From NCBI GenBank assembly GCA_017432345.1, contig JAFRJI010000026.1, positions 1 to 51,060 on the forward strand: a stretch of DNA of 51,060 bases. The letters are read 5' to 3'. The notes beneath the pieces are model-generated. The model was not told where the DNA came from. It saw only the letters and a list, made by a program, of their open reading frames with translations, and did no database searches. Below are positions 37,173 to 44,449 of the stretch, piece after piece; within the stretch, counting starts at the first letter, position 1; each line of letters opens with the position of its first letter. The position numbers were made by a program, and so were the translations under genes. The stretch comes from Bacillota bacterium. Its GTDB lineage: Bacteria > Bacillota > Clostridia > Peptostreptococcales > Anaerovoracaceae.

Positions 37173-37724
37173 TCAACGGTAAATACTCGTTTCACTGACC
37201 ACGTAGTCCGGCTTCTGATCGTGCGCCTCCGCCGGGATCTCGCTGACGATCTGCAGGTCATAGCAAAGCGCTATGGTCCGGCATTCCGGATGCGTCTGCA
37301 GGTAGCGGTCATAGTAGCCGCCGCCGTAGCCGATCCGTTCGCGCCATGGCGTGAACACCGCGCCGGGCATGATGATCAGGGTCTTGTCGTCCGGCGTCAG
37401 GAACTCTTCGGAGGTAGATTCGCGGATGCCGTACGCGCCGCTGACCAGGCTGTCTTCCCCGGTGTAGGCGTTGAACTGCATGGTGTTATCCTCCATCACC
37501 TTCGGGATCCAGACGCGCTTGCCGTCTTCGGCGGCCACTTCCGCCAGAAGCATCGCGTCGACCTCATTGCGGAACGGCATGTAAAGGCAGATGTCCTCCG
37601 CCTCTTCATAGGCGTCGATGGACAGCACTTTCCGGCATATGACCTGGGATGCCAGGGCGATGGTTTCTTCATCCAGCGCCAGGCGTTGGGCCAGTATTTC
37701 TTTTCGTAATTCTTTCTTATTCAT
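37173..37724 (-). CDS. 5-formyltetrahydrofolate cyclo-ligase
   Basis: A 183-aa ATP-dependent enzyme that turns 5-formyl-THF into 5,10-methenyl-THF. KELRKEILAQRLAL at the N-terminus and RIGYGGGYYDRYL (about 135-147) are diagnostic. The ATG at 37724 was chosen over 37760 because the latter lies upstream of the likely promoter. The gap to the predicted -10 is only 9 nt, so the mRNA may be nearly leaderless. It is the first gene of a three-gene transcript with the GTPase and larB. Confidence 0.93.
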   Translation of the reverse strand: MNKKELRKEILAQRLALDEETIALASQVICRKVLSIDAYEEAEDICLYMPFRNEVDAMLLAEVAAEDGKRVWIPKVMEDNTMQFNAYTGEDSLVSGAYGIRESTSEEFLTPDDKTLIIMPGAVFTPWRERIGYGGGYYDRYLQTHPECRTIALCYDLQIVSEIPAEAHDQKPDYVVSETSIYR

Positions 37725-37733
37725 ACCTTGTCT

Positions 37734-37760
37734 ATTATGCCATATTTCAGCGGTTATCAA
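37734..37760 (-). promoter_or_regulatory. Promoter of the cyclo-ligase gene
   Basis: TTGATA (37755-37760), 15 bp, CATAAT with an extended TGG (37734-37742) on minus. Short spacing and short leader make it tentative. Confidence 0.4.
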
Positions 37761-37848
37761 AAGTTCTTTCTATTTACAATTTCTATTTTCCCTGTCATAC
37801 GCTTTCCTTTTCCTCAAATAACAGGGTTTTATCATGTAATTAAATTAA

Positions 37849-37893
37849 ATAGTCCTGTCAAATCACTTTGATAAAGCAATTTGACAGGACTAT
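37849..37893 (-). terminator. Terminator after the 267-aa exoprotein gene
   Basis: A perfect 15-bp inverted repeat (ATAGTCCTGTCAAAT arms, 15-nt loop) followed by TTAATTTAATT on minus, 101 nt after the stop at 37995. The repeat is symmetric, so it may also act on plus transcripts. Confidence 0.6.
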
Positions 37894-37994
37894 CTGATTC
37901 CATTTATCCCAATTCCAATCTTGTTCCGAACTGTTTTCCCTGTTTTTCGTTCCTTTTCTTTGTTTCTGACAGGAAAAAACGATCTCCTTATGGT

Positions 37995-38798
37995 TTACTT
38001 GACTTTACCGCTTCGCTCCGCGAAGCTCTCCATGCCGTAAACCTCCTTCTTTTTCTTATTGATATGAATCGCCCTCACTCTGTAATAGTATCTCTTTCCC
38101 TTTTTCACTTTTTTATCCGTATAGGAAAGTTTTGATGTCTTTCCGATTTTCTTATATCCATAGTCCAGGTGACTGCTGCGGTAGATGGCGTATTTTTTTG
38201 CCCCGCTCGCTTTAGAGTACTTTACGGTGACTTTCTTCTTTCCGGCCTTTGCAGACTTGATAAACGGTCTTCCCGGAACACCCACTGAAAACGCGACCCA
38301 CGTACACGGGATGTCCTCTGCCCACATATCTTCCGGGGCGACCAGAGAATTCCAATATTCGTCGACCGGCACGTTCCAGATCATTAAAGAATAATATCCT
38401 TTATCGAAATCTTTGAGGCTGAGTTCTTGGTAGACACTATCGGAGGAACCACTTTCGATAGGCGGACAGTCATAACTAAGGTTAAAGTCCAAATTGTAAA
38501 TGATTTCTTCCTCCCAGTCACAGATGGTAATGCATGGCATGGTGTAACATGGTGTAGAATGGAAATAATCCCAATTACCGTGCATCAAAAAATCGATATC
38601 CAGAGTATCCCCTTCTTTCGGGAAAATTGCCTTCCCATCTGTCGGAGCGTATATGTCTACATACTCATTCGAAATAGTATTGGCGGAAACGCCTTTATCA
38701 TTCCCTGCTTTCGGCGCATTTGACGCCCCGAACGAAAAGGCCGTTGTCATCGTCAATGCAAGGGCCACGGATAAACAAATCGCTAATATTCTTTTCAT
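37995..38798 (-). CDS. Small secreted Fn3-like protein
   Basis: A 267-aa exported protein with a signal peptide (1-24, ending FSFGA). Residues 30-165 form an unrecognised beta-rich domain with several cysteines (TPCYTMPCITICDW). Residues 175-267 are a lysine-rich Fn3-like domain (GKKKVTVKYSKASGAKKYAIY) ending SGKVK, the same module as in the 1-12.7 kb cluster. The ATG at 38798 follows GGGGGAG at 7 nt. It lies 93 bp after the 428-aa exoprotein gene and is probably co-transcribed with it. Confidence 0.8.
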   Translation of the reverse strand: MKRILAICLSVALALTMTTAFSFGASNAPKAGNDKGVSANTISNEYVDIYAPTDGKAIFPKEGDTLDIDFLMHGNWDYFHSTPCYTMPCITICDWEEEIIYNLDFNLSYDCPPIESGSSDSVYQELSLKDFDKGYYSLMIWNVPVDEYWNSLVAPEDMWAEDIPCTWVAFSVGVPGRPFIKSAKAGKKKVTVKYSKASGAKKYAIYRSSHLDYGYKKIGKTSKLSYTDKKVKKGKRYYYRVRAIHINKKKKEVYGMESFAERSGKVK

Positions 38799-38848
38799 TG
38801 CTTCTCTCCCCCTTATCTTGTTTCACTGCCGGATATGACGTATACGCA

Positions 38849-38872
38849 GACCGCTGCGTTGCCGCAGCGGTC
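38849..38872 (-). terminator. Hairpin between two exoprotein genes
   Basis: GACCGCTGCG and CGCAGCGGTC arms, 4-nt loop, 20 nt after the upstream stop. No T-run follows, so it is more likely an mRNA 3'-end stabiliser or a pause site than a strong terminator. Confidence 0.45.
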
Positions 38873-38891
38873 CCTGTCAAACTAAGGTGCA

Positions 38892-40178
38892 TTATTTTTT
38901 GACTTTGAGAGTCTTCTTGTAATCTGGTGAGAATCCACCGTATTTATTATCCTGATAGGAATAAACGATTACAGTCGTCTTAAACTTGAAATGCTTTTTC
39001 GATGAATAAACGCCAAACTTCTTTTTGGTAGTGTAACTCTTTTTGTTACCTTTCCGTCTATCCATATTGCTGTAGCTGCCCTGGCAAATAATAACTCCTT
39101 TTGCTTTCGGCTTTTTCTTCATTTTTACCTTGATTTTATAGGTTGTTAAGTAATTGAATACATATCCATTATAAATAATGGTGTACGGCAATTTCTTTCT
39201 CTTTACCTTGACGGCTTTGACGGAACGAACCGGCGGTTTTTTCTTCGTTCCCATCTTGATGGTCACGATCTTGGAAACGTAACCTGAATCCATTCCGCTG
39301 AGGAAATACTCCTCGCCGTTATAGTAGACGACCTTGCCGTAGTACGTGCGGATCTTATACTTGGCAGAAGGTTTGCACTTGGTCATCTGCATGTTGGAAT
39401 ACGGACTTACAAAATAGGTCTTGCCCCAGTTAGCTTTGCCTTTCTTGTACTGCAGGCAGATGTCGCAGTCACTGTCATAGTAATAGCTGCCGACGTCAGA
39501 TGCATAGTATACGAAGCTCTTATTTTCAACATAATAATAGGTCTTGCCATTTGCCGGCTTTTCATATACTAAAGTCGGGATCGCCAGTGGATACGCGACC
39601 CATTCATCAGACACATCATCCACTCCGTCAATTTCAGCAAAATCAACCCAAACATCGTGGTAGCCGACCTCGAATTCCTTCATGTCCACCGTCTGCTGGA
39701 TTTTTGTTTCTCCATAAACGCCTTCCCCCACGCTGTATCCATCAATGTACAGATCCCCGAACGAGGCGTTCACACCAGCCTTGATTTCTCCGGTGATCCT
39801 TGCCGTTCCGTCCAGTTCATTCAGCTGGACATCTAAGGTCGCATATGGACTTTCTTTGGTGTACATCTGGCTCTGTGGATACTCTATCGTCCCACTGGCC
39901 TGAATCGGCAGATTCTGTGTGTCTTCTGCGCTTTCTACTTGCACTTTTCCTGCTTCGTAATCTGTATCAGCCTCACTCTTAAACAACCCTAATGGACCTT
40001 TTTGCGTCTGTACGCCGTCAAGTTCATTCACGTCGCTAAAAATATCAGAGTTGACATGAACTTCCGTTGCGTCAACCTGCGCTGCATCCTTATCGCTAGC
40101 AAATGCGAACTGTCCGAACACAGGCATAAACGAAACTGCAAGCACGAACGCGAGTACTATACTTCCAAATCGTTTCAT
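38892..40178 (-). CDS. Secreted lysine-rich protein of unknown function
   Basis: A 428-aa exported protein (signal peptide 1-24, ending FAFAS). The first 200 residues are acidic and include possible beta domains; residues 200-428 are strongly basic and tyrosine-rich (KAVKVKRKKLPY, YKIKVKMKKKPKAKG) and end DYKKTLKVKK. I recognise no domain. The ATG at 40178 has GGAGGG 8 nt upstream; a longer frame to 40793 reads antisense-like sequence inside putP and is not real. The split between an acidic and a basic half suggests surface association by charge, which is inference. Confidence 0.75.
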   Translation of the reverse strand: MKRFGSIVLAFVLAVSFMPVFGQFAFASDKDAAQVDATEVHVNSDIFSDVNELDGVQTQKGPLGLFKSEADTDYEAGKVQVESAEDTQNLPIQASGTIEYPQSQMYTKESPYATLDVQLNELDGTARITGEIKAGVNASFGDLYIDGYSVGEGVYGETKIQQTVDMKEFEVGYHDVWVDFAEIDGVDDVSDEWVAYPLAIPTLVYEKPANGKTYYYVENKSFVYYASDVGSYYYDSDCDICLQYKKGKANWGKTYFVSPYSNMQMTKCKPSAKYKIRTYYGKVVYYNGEEYFLSGMDSGYVSKIVTIKMGTKKKPPVRSVKAVKVKRKKLPYTIIYNGYVFNYLTTYKIKVKMKKKPKAKGVIICQGSYSNMDRRKGNKKSYTTKKKFGVYSSKKHFKFKTTVIVYSYQDNKYGGFSPDYKKTLKVKK

Positions 40179-40219
40179 GTGATATACCCTCCCTTTTATC
40201 GCTTTATCATGATACATTG

Positions 40220-40249
40220 ATTGTACCATTATTCCTATCCATATGGCAA
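40220..40249 (-). promoter_or_regulatory. Promoter of the 428-aa exoprotein gene
   Basis: TTGCCA (40244-40249), 18 bp, TACAAT with TGG in front (40220-40228) on minus. Confidence 0.5.
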
Positions 40250-40256
40250 CAAAAAA

Positions 40257-40288
40257 ACAACCGGCCGAAAAATAAATCGACCGGTTGT
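40257..40288 (-). terminator. Terminator of putP
   Basis: ACAACCGG and CCGGTTGT arms followed by TTTTTT on minus, 24 nt after the putP stop. Confidence 0.85.
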
Positions 40289-40312
40289 GAAATCTTTCAA
40301 TGCTGTGTTTTG

Positions 40313-41845
40313 TTACTGCTCGTTCACGTGCTCGAACGTATCGATGATCTCCTGCTCCGGAGCTTTGGTGCAAAGGCTCACGATGACATTCACGATCCCG
40401 CCGATGAAGAAGGCCGGGAGCAGTTCGTAGATCGCGAAAGCGCCGCCCAGCGTCGCGATGCCGAATTTCCAGATGAACACCATGGCTGCGCCGCTCAGCA
40501 TCCCGAAGAGAGCGCCCCATCTGTTGGAACGTTTCCAATAGAGCGCGATCAGGACCGTCGGTCCGAAGGCCGCTCCGAAGCCGGCCCATGCGAACTGGAT
40601 GATCCGGAATACGGAGCTGTCCGGGTTCTTTGCGAGGAATACGGCAACGATGGCGATGAAGATGACCGTGAATCTGGCCAGCAGCAGCGCCTGCTTGTCG
40701 GTGAGTTTCAGGCCGAAGCAATCCTGCAGGAGGTTCTTGGAGATGCCGGATGATGCTGCGAGCAGCTGTGAGTCCGAAGTGGACATGGTGCATGCCAGGA
40801 TACCTGCCAAGATGAGGCCTCCGATGATGATCGCCAGAACGCCGTGCTGGCTGAGGAGCATCGCGATCTTGATCATCAGCTTTTCCGCCTCGCTGGAATC
40901 CGTTGCCGGGTCGATGGCGCCTGCCTGGACCATGCCGTATCCAACGATACCGATGAAGATCGCTACGCCCATGGCGATGACGACCCAGATGGTCGCGATC
41001 CTTCTGGAGAGGACCAGTTTCTTTTCATCCTGGATTCCCATGAACCGCAGCAGGATGTGCGGCATGCCGAAGTAACCGAATCCCCACGCCAGCGTGGACG
41101 CGATGGTCAGGATCCCGTACGGTGCCGCCCCGTTGGTCGACGGATCGTAGATGCTGCTGAGGCTCAGATAGCCCTGCAGCTGATCCGCGTTGTCGATGAC
41201 ATTGCTGAGGCCGCCGGCGGTATGGACTCCGAAGAATACGACGACGACCAGGGCGAACGTCATAACGCAGCTCTGGATCAGGTCCGTCGTGGATGCCGCC
41301 AGGAATCCGCCAAGGGCCGTATAGGAAACGATGATGACCGCACTGAGCAGCATGGCTGGGAAGTACGGCGCGTCAAAAAGTGTCGAGAACAGCTTGCCGC
41401 AGGCCGCGAAACCGGATGCGGTATACGGGATGAAGAACACCACGATGATGATTGCGGAGAGCGCCATCAGCGAGTGGCTGCCATCCTTATATCGATTCGA
41501 AAAGAAATCCGGAATCGTGATCGCGTGGATCTTATGGGAATAACGGCGGAGCCGCTTGGAAACGATGAGCCAGTTGAGGTACGTTCCCACAGCCAGGCCG
41601 ATGGCGGTCCAGACCGCTTCGGCGCAGCCGGTCAGCATGGCTACTCCGGGCAGTCCCATCAGCAGCCAGGAAGACATGTCCGATGCCTCCGCACTCATAG
41701 CCGTTACGATCGGTCCGAGTCTCCTGCCGCCCAGGTAGTAGTCCCCTTCGCTTATGTTTCTCTTTGAATAATACGCGCCGATCGTGACCATCATGATCAG
41801 ATAGATGACGATCACTATCAGCATACCAACGATACCGGTTGTCAT
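40313..41845 (-). CDS. putP: Sodium/proline symporter
   Basis: A 510-aa member of the solute:sodium symporter family with about 13 membrane segments. SEGDYYLGGRRLGPIVTAMSAEASDMSSWL is the PutP-type N-terminal signature (spread over residues 32-62), and STSDSQLLAASS near 360 is the second sodium-site region. Proline uptake is inferred by similarity to PutP; other amino acids are possible. The gene has its own promoter with three repeats upstream and a strong terminator, so it is monocistronic. Confidence 0.9.
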   Translation of the reverse strand: MTTGIVGMLIVIVIYLIMMVTIGAYYSKRNISEGDYYLGGRRLGPIVTAMSAEASDMSSWLLMGLPGVAMLTGCAEAVWTAIGLAVGTYLNWLIVSKRLRRYSHKIHAITIPDFFSNRYKDGSHSLMALSAIIIVVFFIPYTASGFAACGKLFSTLFDAPYFPAMLLSAVIIVSYTALGGFLAASTTDLIQSCVMTFALVVVVFFGVHTAGGLSNVIDNADQLQGYLSLSSIYDPSTNGAAPYGILTIASTLAWGFGYFGMPHILLRFMGIQDEKKLVLSRRIATIWVVIAMGVAIFIGIVGYGMVQAGAIDPATDSSEAEKLMIKIAMLLSQHGVLAIIIGGLILAGILACTMSTSDSQLLAASSGISKNLLQDCFGLKLTDKQALLLARFTVIFIAIVAVFLAKNPDSSVFRIIQFAWAGFGAAFGPTVLIALYWKRSNRWGALFGMLSGAAMVFIWKFGIATLGGAFAIYELLPAFFIGGIVNVIVSLCTKAPEQEIIDTFEHVNEQ

Positions 41846-41878
41846 AATACTTTCTCCTTTTTTTCAAAAACTGGTGCA

Positions 41879-41907
41879 AGTATACCACGGAAATTACTAG
41901 ACTGCAA
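41879..41907 (-). promoter_or_regulatory. Promoter of putP
   Basis: TTGCAG (41902-41907), exactly 17 bp, extended TGG-TATACT (41879-41887) on minus, 33 bp before the start codon. Confidence 0.65.
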
Positions 41908-41937
41908 TACAGAACGGAGTACAGACTAAAATACAGA
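41908..41937 (-). repeat. Three TCTGTA direct repeats at 12-bp period
   Basis: TCTGTA (TACAGA on plus) occurs at 41908, 41920 and 41932, exactly 12 bp apart and directly abutting the putP -35 box. This is the usual place for an activator site; the binding protein is unknown. Confidence 0.5.
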
Positions 41938-41957
41938 ATTGCTTTGACAAAAATAAA

Positions 41958-41983
41958 ATAACCGCTGTAATTTCAACGGTTAT
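41958..41983 (-). terminator. Terminator of the TetR gene
   Basis: ATAACCG and CGGTTAT arms with an inner TG/CA pair, followed by TTTATTTTTG on minus, 57 nt after the stop. Confidence 0.75.
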
Positions 41984-42040
41984 ACAATAATCTGAAAAAT
42001 AGACTAAAATCTGATATGAATAATAAACTTTAATATTGTT

Positions 42041-42634
42041 TTACTCGTTTTTCGCCTTTAATCCGGACAATAATCCGGAAATATTCTCTTCTGCGTAACG
42101 CGTCAGCGAATATTCGCCGTTGCAGATGCACCAGTCGTACATCATGGCGCGCTCCACCAGCGCGTAGAGTTTTGTCAGATCGTTGACCGAAAGGTCCGTC
42201 CGGAATTCCCCGCAGACCTGCCCGTCCGCGCAGATCTTCCTCAGCAGGCGGTAATAGTACCGGTTGCGATCCAGCAGGTGCTTCTCCCCTCTCGTGACCA
42301 GCTGCGTCGAGAACAGCCGCGCCAGAAGCTCCAACGAGATGCTGTCCTCGATCATCGCGAAAAGCTCCCGGTTCAGATAGATCAGCTTCTCGAAGTTCGT
42401 CTCGTAACCGGCGAGATTCGGTTCGATCTCCTCGTATTTCCGGTCGAACATATAGGCCAGCGTTCCTAGCAGCGCGTCCTTGCTGTTGAAATAGTGGTAG
42501 AATGAGCCCTTGCTCGTCTCGGACAATTCGATGATCTCATCGACGGTGGTCTTTTCGTATCCCTGTTCGTAAAACAACTCCCAGGCGGCGGAAATAATTC
42601 TGCCTTTTGTATCGCGTGTATTTTTCTTTCTCAT
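42041..42634 (-). CDS. TetR-family transcriptional regulator
   Basis: A 197-aa regulator. The N-terminal helix-turn-helix is clear: TVDEIIELSETSKGSFYHYFNSKDALL (about residues 28-54), the most conserved part of the family. The C-terminal ligand domain has no recognisable specificity. I chose the ATG at 42634: the predicted transcription start lies at or within a base of it, so the mRNA seems leaderless, and no ribosome binding site is present. A 24-bp palindrome covers this promoter and that of the divergent alarmone synthetase, so self-repression and control of that gene are likely (inference). Confidence 0.9.
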   Translation of the reverse strand: MRKKNTRDTKGRIISAAWELFYEQGYEKTTVDEIIELSETSKGSFYHYFNSKDALLGTLAYMFDRKYEEIEPNLAGYETNFEKLIYLNRELFAMIEDSISLELLARLFSTQLVTRGEKHLLDRNRYYYRLLRKICADGQVCGEFRTDLSVNDLTKLYALVERAMMYDWCICNGEYSLTRYAEENISGLLSGLKAKNE

Positions 42635-42639
42635 GGCTG

Positions 42640-42663
42640 TATTATCGCACCTGTGGTATAATA
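42640..42663. promoter_or_regulatory. Candidate TetR operator
   Basis: A 24-bp imperfect palindrome with TATTAT and ATAATA ends; 18 of 24 positions match their mirror. It covers both the tetR -10 (42641-42646) and the alarmone synthetase -10 (42657-42662). Confidence 0.55.
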
Positions 42664-42670
42664 AAGTCAA
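42641..42670 (-). promoter_or_regulatory. Promoter of the TetR gene
   Basis: TTGACT (42665-42670), 18 bp, GATAAT (42641-42646) on minus, 6 bp from the ATG. Confidence 0.6.
42654..42662 (+). promoter_or_regulatory. Extended -10 promoter of the alarmone synthetase gene
   Basis: TGG-TATAAT on plus with a weak -35. Predicted leader is about 27 nt to the GTG at 42696. Confidence 0.6.
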
Positions 42671-42695
42671 GAAAAGCGAACATGGGAGGATGAGA

Positions 42696-43433
42696 GTGAA
42701 TTTACGTGAATACATCAAACAGAAACGGAACGAACGCCTGACGGAACCGATCTCACCGGAGAAAGTCCAGTCCTTTGTCAAGAAGAACGAGCGGCCGTTA
42801 TCGACGCTGTTTACCTACTATGAATGCGCCTTGATGGAGGTGGAGACCAAGTTCAAGGTCCTCAATCAGGAGTATTCCCTGATCCACGACCGGAACCCGA
42901 TCGAATCCATCAAGACGAGGCTGAAATCCGTGGACAGCGTCATCGAAAAAGTCGACCGCTACAACGTTCCGCTTACATTGGAATCCATCGAAAGCAATAT
43001 CAACGACATCGCCGGCGTCCGGGTCATCTGTTCCTTCCCGGATGATATCTATACCCTGGCGGAATGCCTTCTGGAACAGGATGACGTGACCCTGATCCAG
43101 AAGAAGGACTACATCATGAACCCGAAGCCGACCGGTTACCGCAGCCTTCACCTGATCATCTCCGTTCCGATCTTCCTGGAACATAAGAAGCGGGACATGA
43201 AGGTGGAAGTGCAGTTCCGGACCATCGCCATGGATTTCTGGGCGAGTCTGGAGCACAATCTCCGCTACAAGCGGAACATCCCGGAAGATCTGAGCGCGGA
43301 ACTTGCCGAAGAGCTTCTGGAGTGCGCCAGCATCAGTTCCTCGCTGGACATCCGCATGCAGAACATCCGCAAGCGGCTCTCCGAAGACCCGTCGGAAATG
43401 GACGATCTCATCGATTCCACGCAATGGCTATAA
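42696..43433 (+). CDS. Small alarmone synthetase (RelP/YwaC-like)
   Basis: A 245-aa single-domain (p)ppGpp synthetase. NDIAGVRVICSFPDDIY, KDYIMNPKPTGYRSLHLI and VEVQFRTIAMDFWASLEH are the RelA/SpoT synthetase motifs; there is no HD hydrolase domain and no TGS/ACT region, so it only synthesises alarmone. The wording of these motifs is closer to RelP than to RelQ. I chose the GTG at 42696 because GGGAGG lies 6 nt upstream; the ATG at 42690 touches that site. It faces a TetR gene and ends in a terminator inside the convergent neighbour. Confidence 0.9.
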   Translation: MNLREYIKQKRNERLTEPISPEKVQSFVKKNERPLSTLFTYYECALMEVETKFKVLNQEYSLIHDRNPIESIKTRLKSVDSVIEKVDRYNVPLTLESIESNINDIAGVRVICSFPDDIYTLAECLLEQDDVTLIQKKDYIMNPKPTGYRSLHLIISVPIFLEHKKRDMKVEVQFRTIAMDFWASLEHNLRYKRNIPEDLSAELAEELLECASISSSLDIRMQNIRKRLSEDPSEMDDLIDSTQWL

Positions 43434-43442
43434 AAACGAATA

Positions 43443-44318
43443 TCACGCAAAGGCGGCCCATCGGTACGATGCCGCCTTTTTGATTTCCTTTGTTTCCGTA
43501 TCGTACTCGTAAATCGCGTTGGAAAGGACGTCCTTTTCCCGCGTGAACATCTGGTTCCCTTCCGCCAGCATATCGATCAGCGACTCCAGATCGGTTCCTT
43601 CCTTCGGGACCGCAATGAACTCGTGGATCGAGCAAGGCACCACGTAGAAACGCTTTTCCCCCAGCCTTTCGCTGACCTCGACCATCACATCCTCGAATAA
43701 AATCGCCGCGGATCCGAACATCTGATACTGATTCGAGACCATGAAGGCTTTCGCGCTGAGATCCAGGATCATCGGCTGCATGAGTTTCTTCGTGTTGTCC
43801 AGCGCCAGGCGGTGCAGTTCCCTGCGGTCCAGCCCCATATCCTCCATGATGCTCTCGTTCACCAGAATGGAATCGAATCCCCCTTCAGAACTGTGCATCA
43901 TGATGCGGTAGATCACGGACATGTTGATGACTTTCAGATGCGGGATCGTCTCCAGGAGCTGTTGGTTGCGTTCGGTGTTGATCAGCTCCATCACGACCCG
44001 GTCTTTCATCTCCTCGAAGTGGAACGCTTCCGGCCCCGGAAAGGACCTGCCGATATTGTTCATAAAGACGTTGGCGATAATGCGCAGCGTTTCCTCCAGA
44101 TCCTCGTTCTCGCAAAACACTTCGTACATGTCATCCATATACACCATGGGCAGCGCATTGCAAAGCCCTTTGTCCTCCGGAGCCAGCATCAGCGCTTCCT
44201 TGGACTCGTTGACTTTATTGACTATCTCGATCTTCGGCGTGTAATCGTCATAGATCGGCGGCATGAAATCCATGATGCGTTCCTTGACGACTTTGCTGAA
44301 TAAACTCTGATCCATCAT
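43443..44318 (-). CDS. DUF5688-like protein
   Basis: A 291-aa soluble protein without signal peptide or membrane segment. Its pattern (N-terminal KERIMDFMPPIYDD, MVYMDDMYEVF, later MDLGLDRRELHRLALDNT-like helices, and SAAILFEDVMVEVSERLGEKRFYVVPCSIHEFIAVP) matches DUF5688, a family common in Lachnospiraceae-type Clostridia and of unknown function. Start ATG at 44318 has AAGGGG 6 nt upstream. Its 3' end contains the terminator of the convergent alarmone synthetase, 9 bp away. Confidence 0.75.
   Translation of the reverse strand: MMDQSLFSKVVKERIMDFMPPIYDDYTPKIEIVNKVNESKEALMLAPEDKGLCNALPMVYMDDMYEVFCENEDLEETLRIIANVFMNNIGRSFPGPEAFHFEEMKDRVVMELINTERNQQLLETIPHLKVINMSVIYRIMMHSSEGGFDSILVNESIMEDMGLDRRELHRLALDNTKKLMQPMILDLSAKAFMVSNQYQMFGSAAILFEDVMVEVSERLGEKRFYVVPCSIHEFIAVPKEGTDLESLIDMLAEGNQMFTREKDVLSNAIYEYDTETKEIKKAASYRWAAFA
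43449..43481 (+). terminator. Terminator of the alarmone synthetase gene
   Basis: AAAGGCGGC and GCCGCCTTT arms with inner ATCG/CGAT, followed by TTGATTT on plus. It lies entirely within the last codons of the convergent DUF5688 gene. Confidence 0.75.
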
Positions 44319-44367
44319 AATTAACCCCTTTTCTTAATCTCTAATTAAGTGGAAATATTTTACATTT

Positions 44368-44395
44368 ATGATAGCATCGTTTTCCGCAAAGTCAA
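44368..44395 (-). promoter_or_regulatory. Promoter of the DUF5688 gene
   Basis: TTGACT (44390-44395), 16 bp, TATCAT (44368-44373) preceded by TGC on minus. Confidence 0.6.
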
Positions 44396-44410
44396 TAGGA
44401 TTGTAACCAA

Positions 44411-44438
44411 AAAAAGAGAGCGGCAAAAGCCGCTCTCT
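44411..44438 (-). terminator. Terminator of the amino acid permease gene
   Basis: AGAGAGCGGC, loop TTTT, GCCGCTCTCT followed by TTTTTT on minus, 12 nt after the stop. Confidence 0.9.
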
Positions 44439-44449
44439 GCATTACCGCC

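Noticed and set aside
37849-37893. Terminal inverted repeats of an insertion sequence
   Set aside because: The 15-bp arms enclose only 15 bp and follow a gene end, which fits a terminator hairpin; no transposase is present.
40179-40793. In-frame N-terminal extension of the 428-aa exoprotein
   Set aside because: The extension reads out-of-frame putP sequence and passes through a terminator and promoter; the ATG at 40178 has a ribosome binding site and starts a signal peptide.
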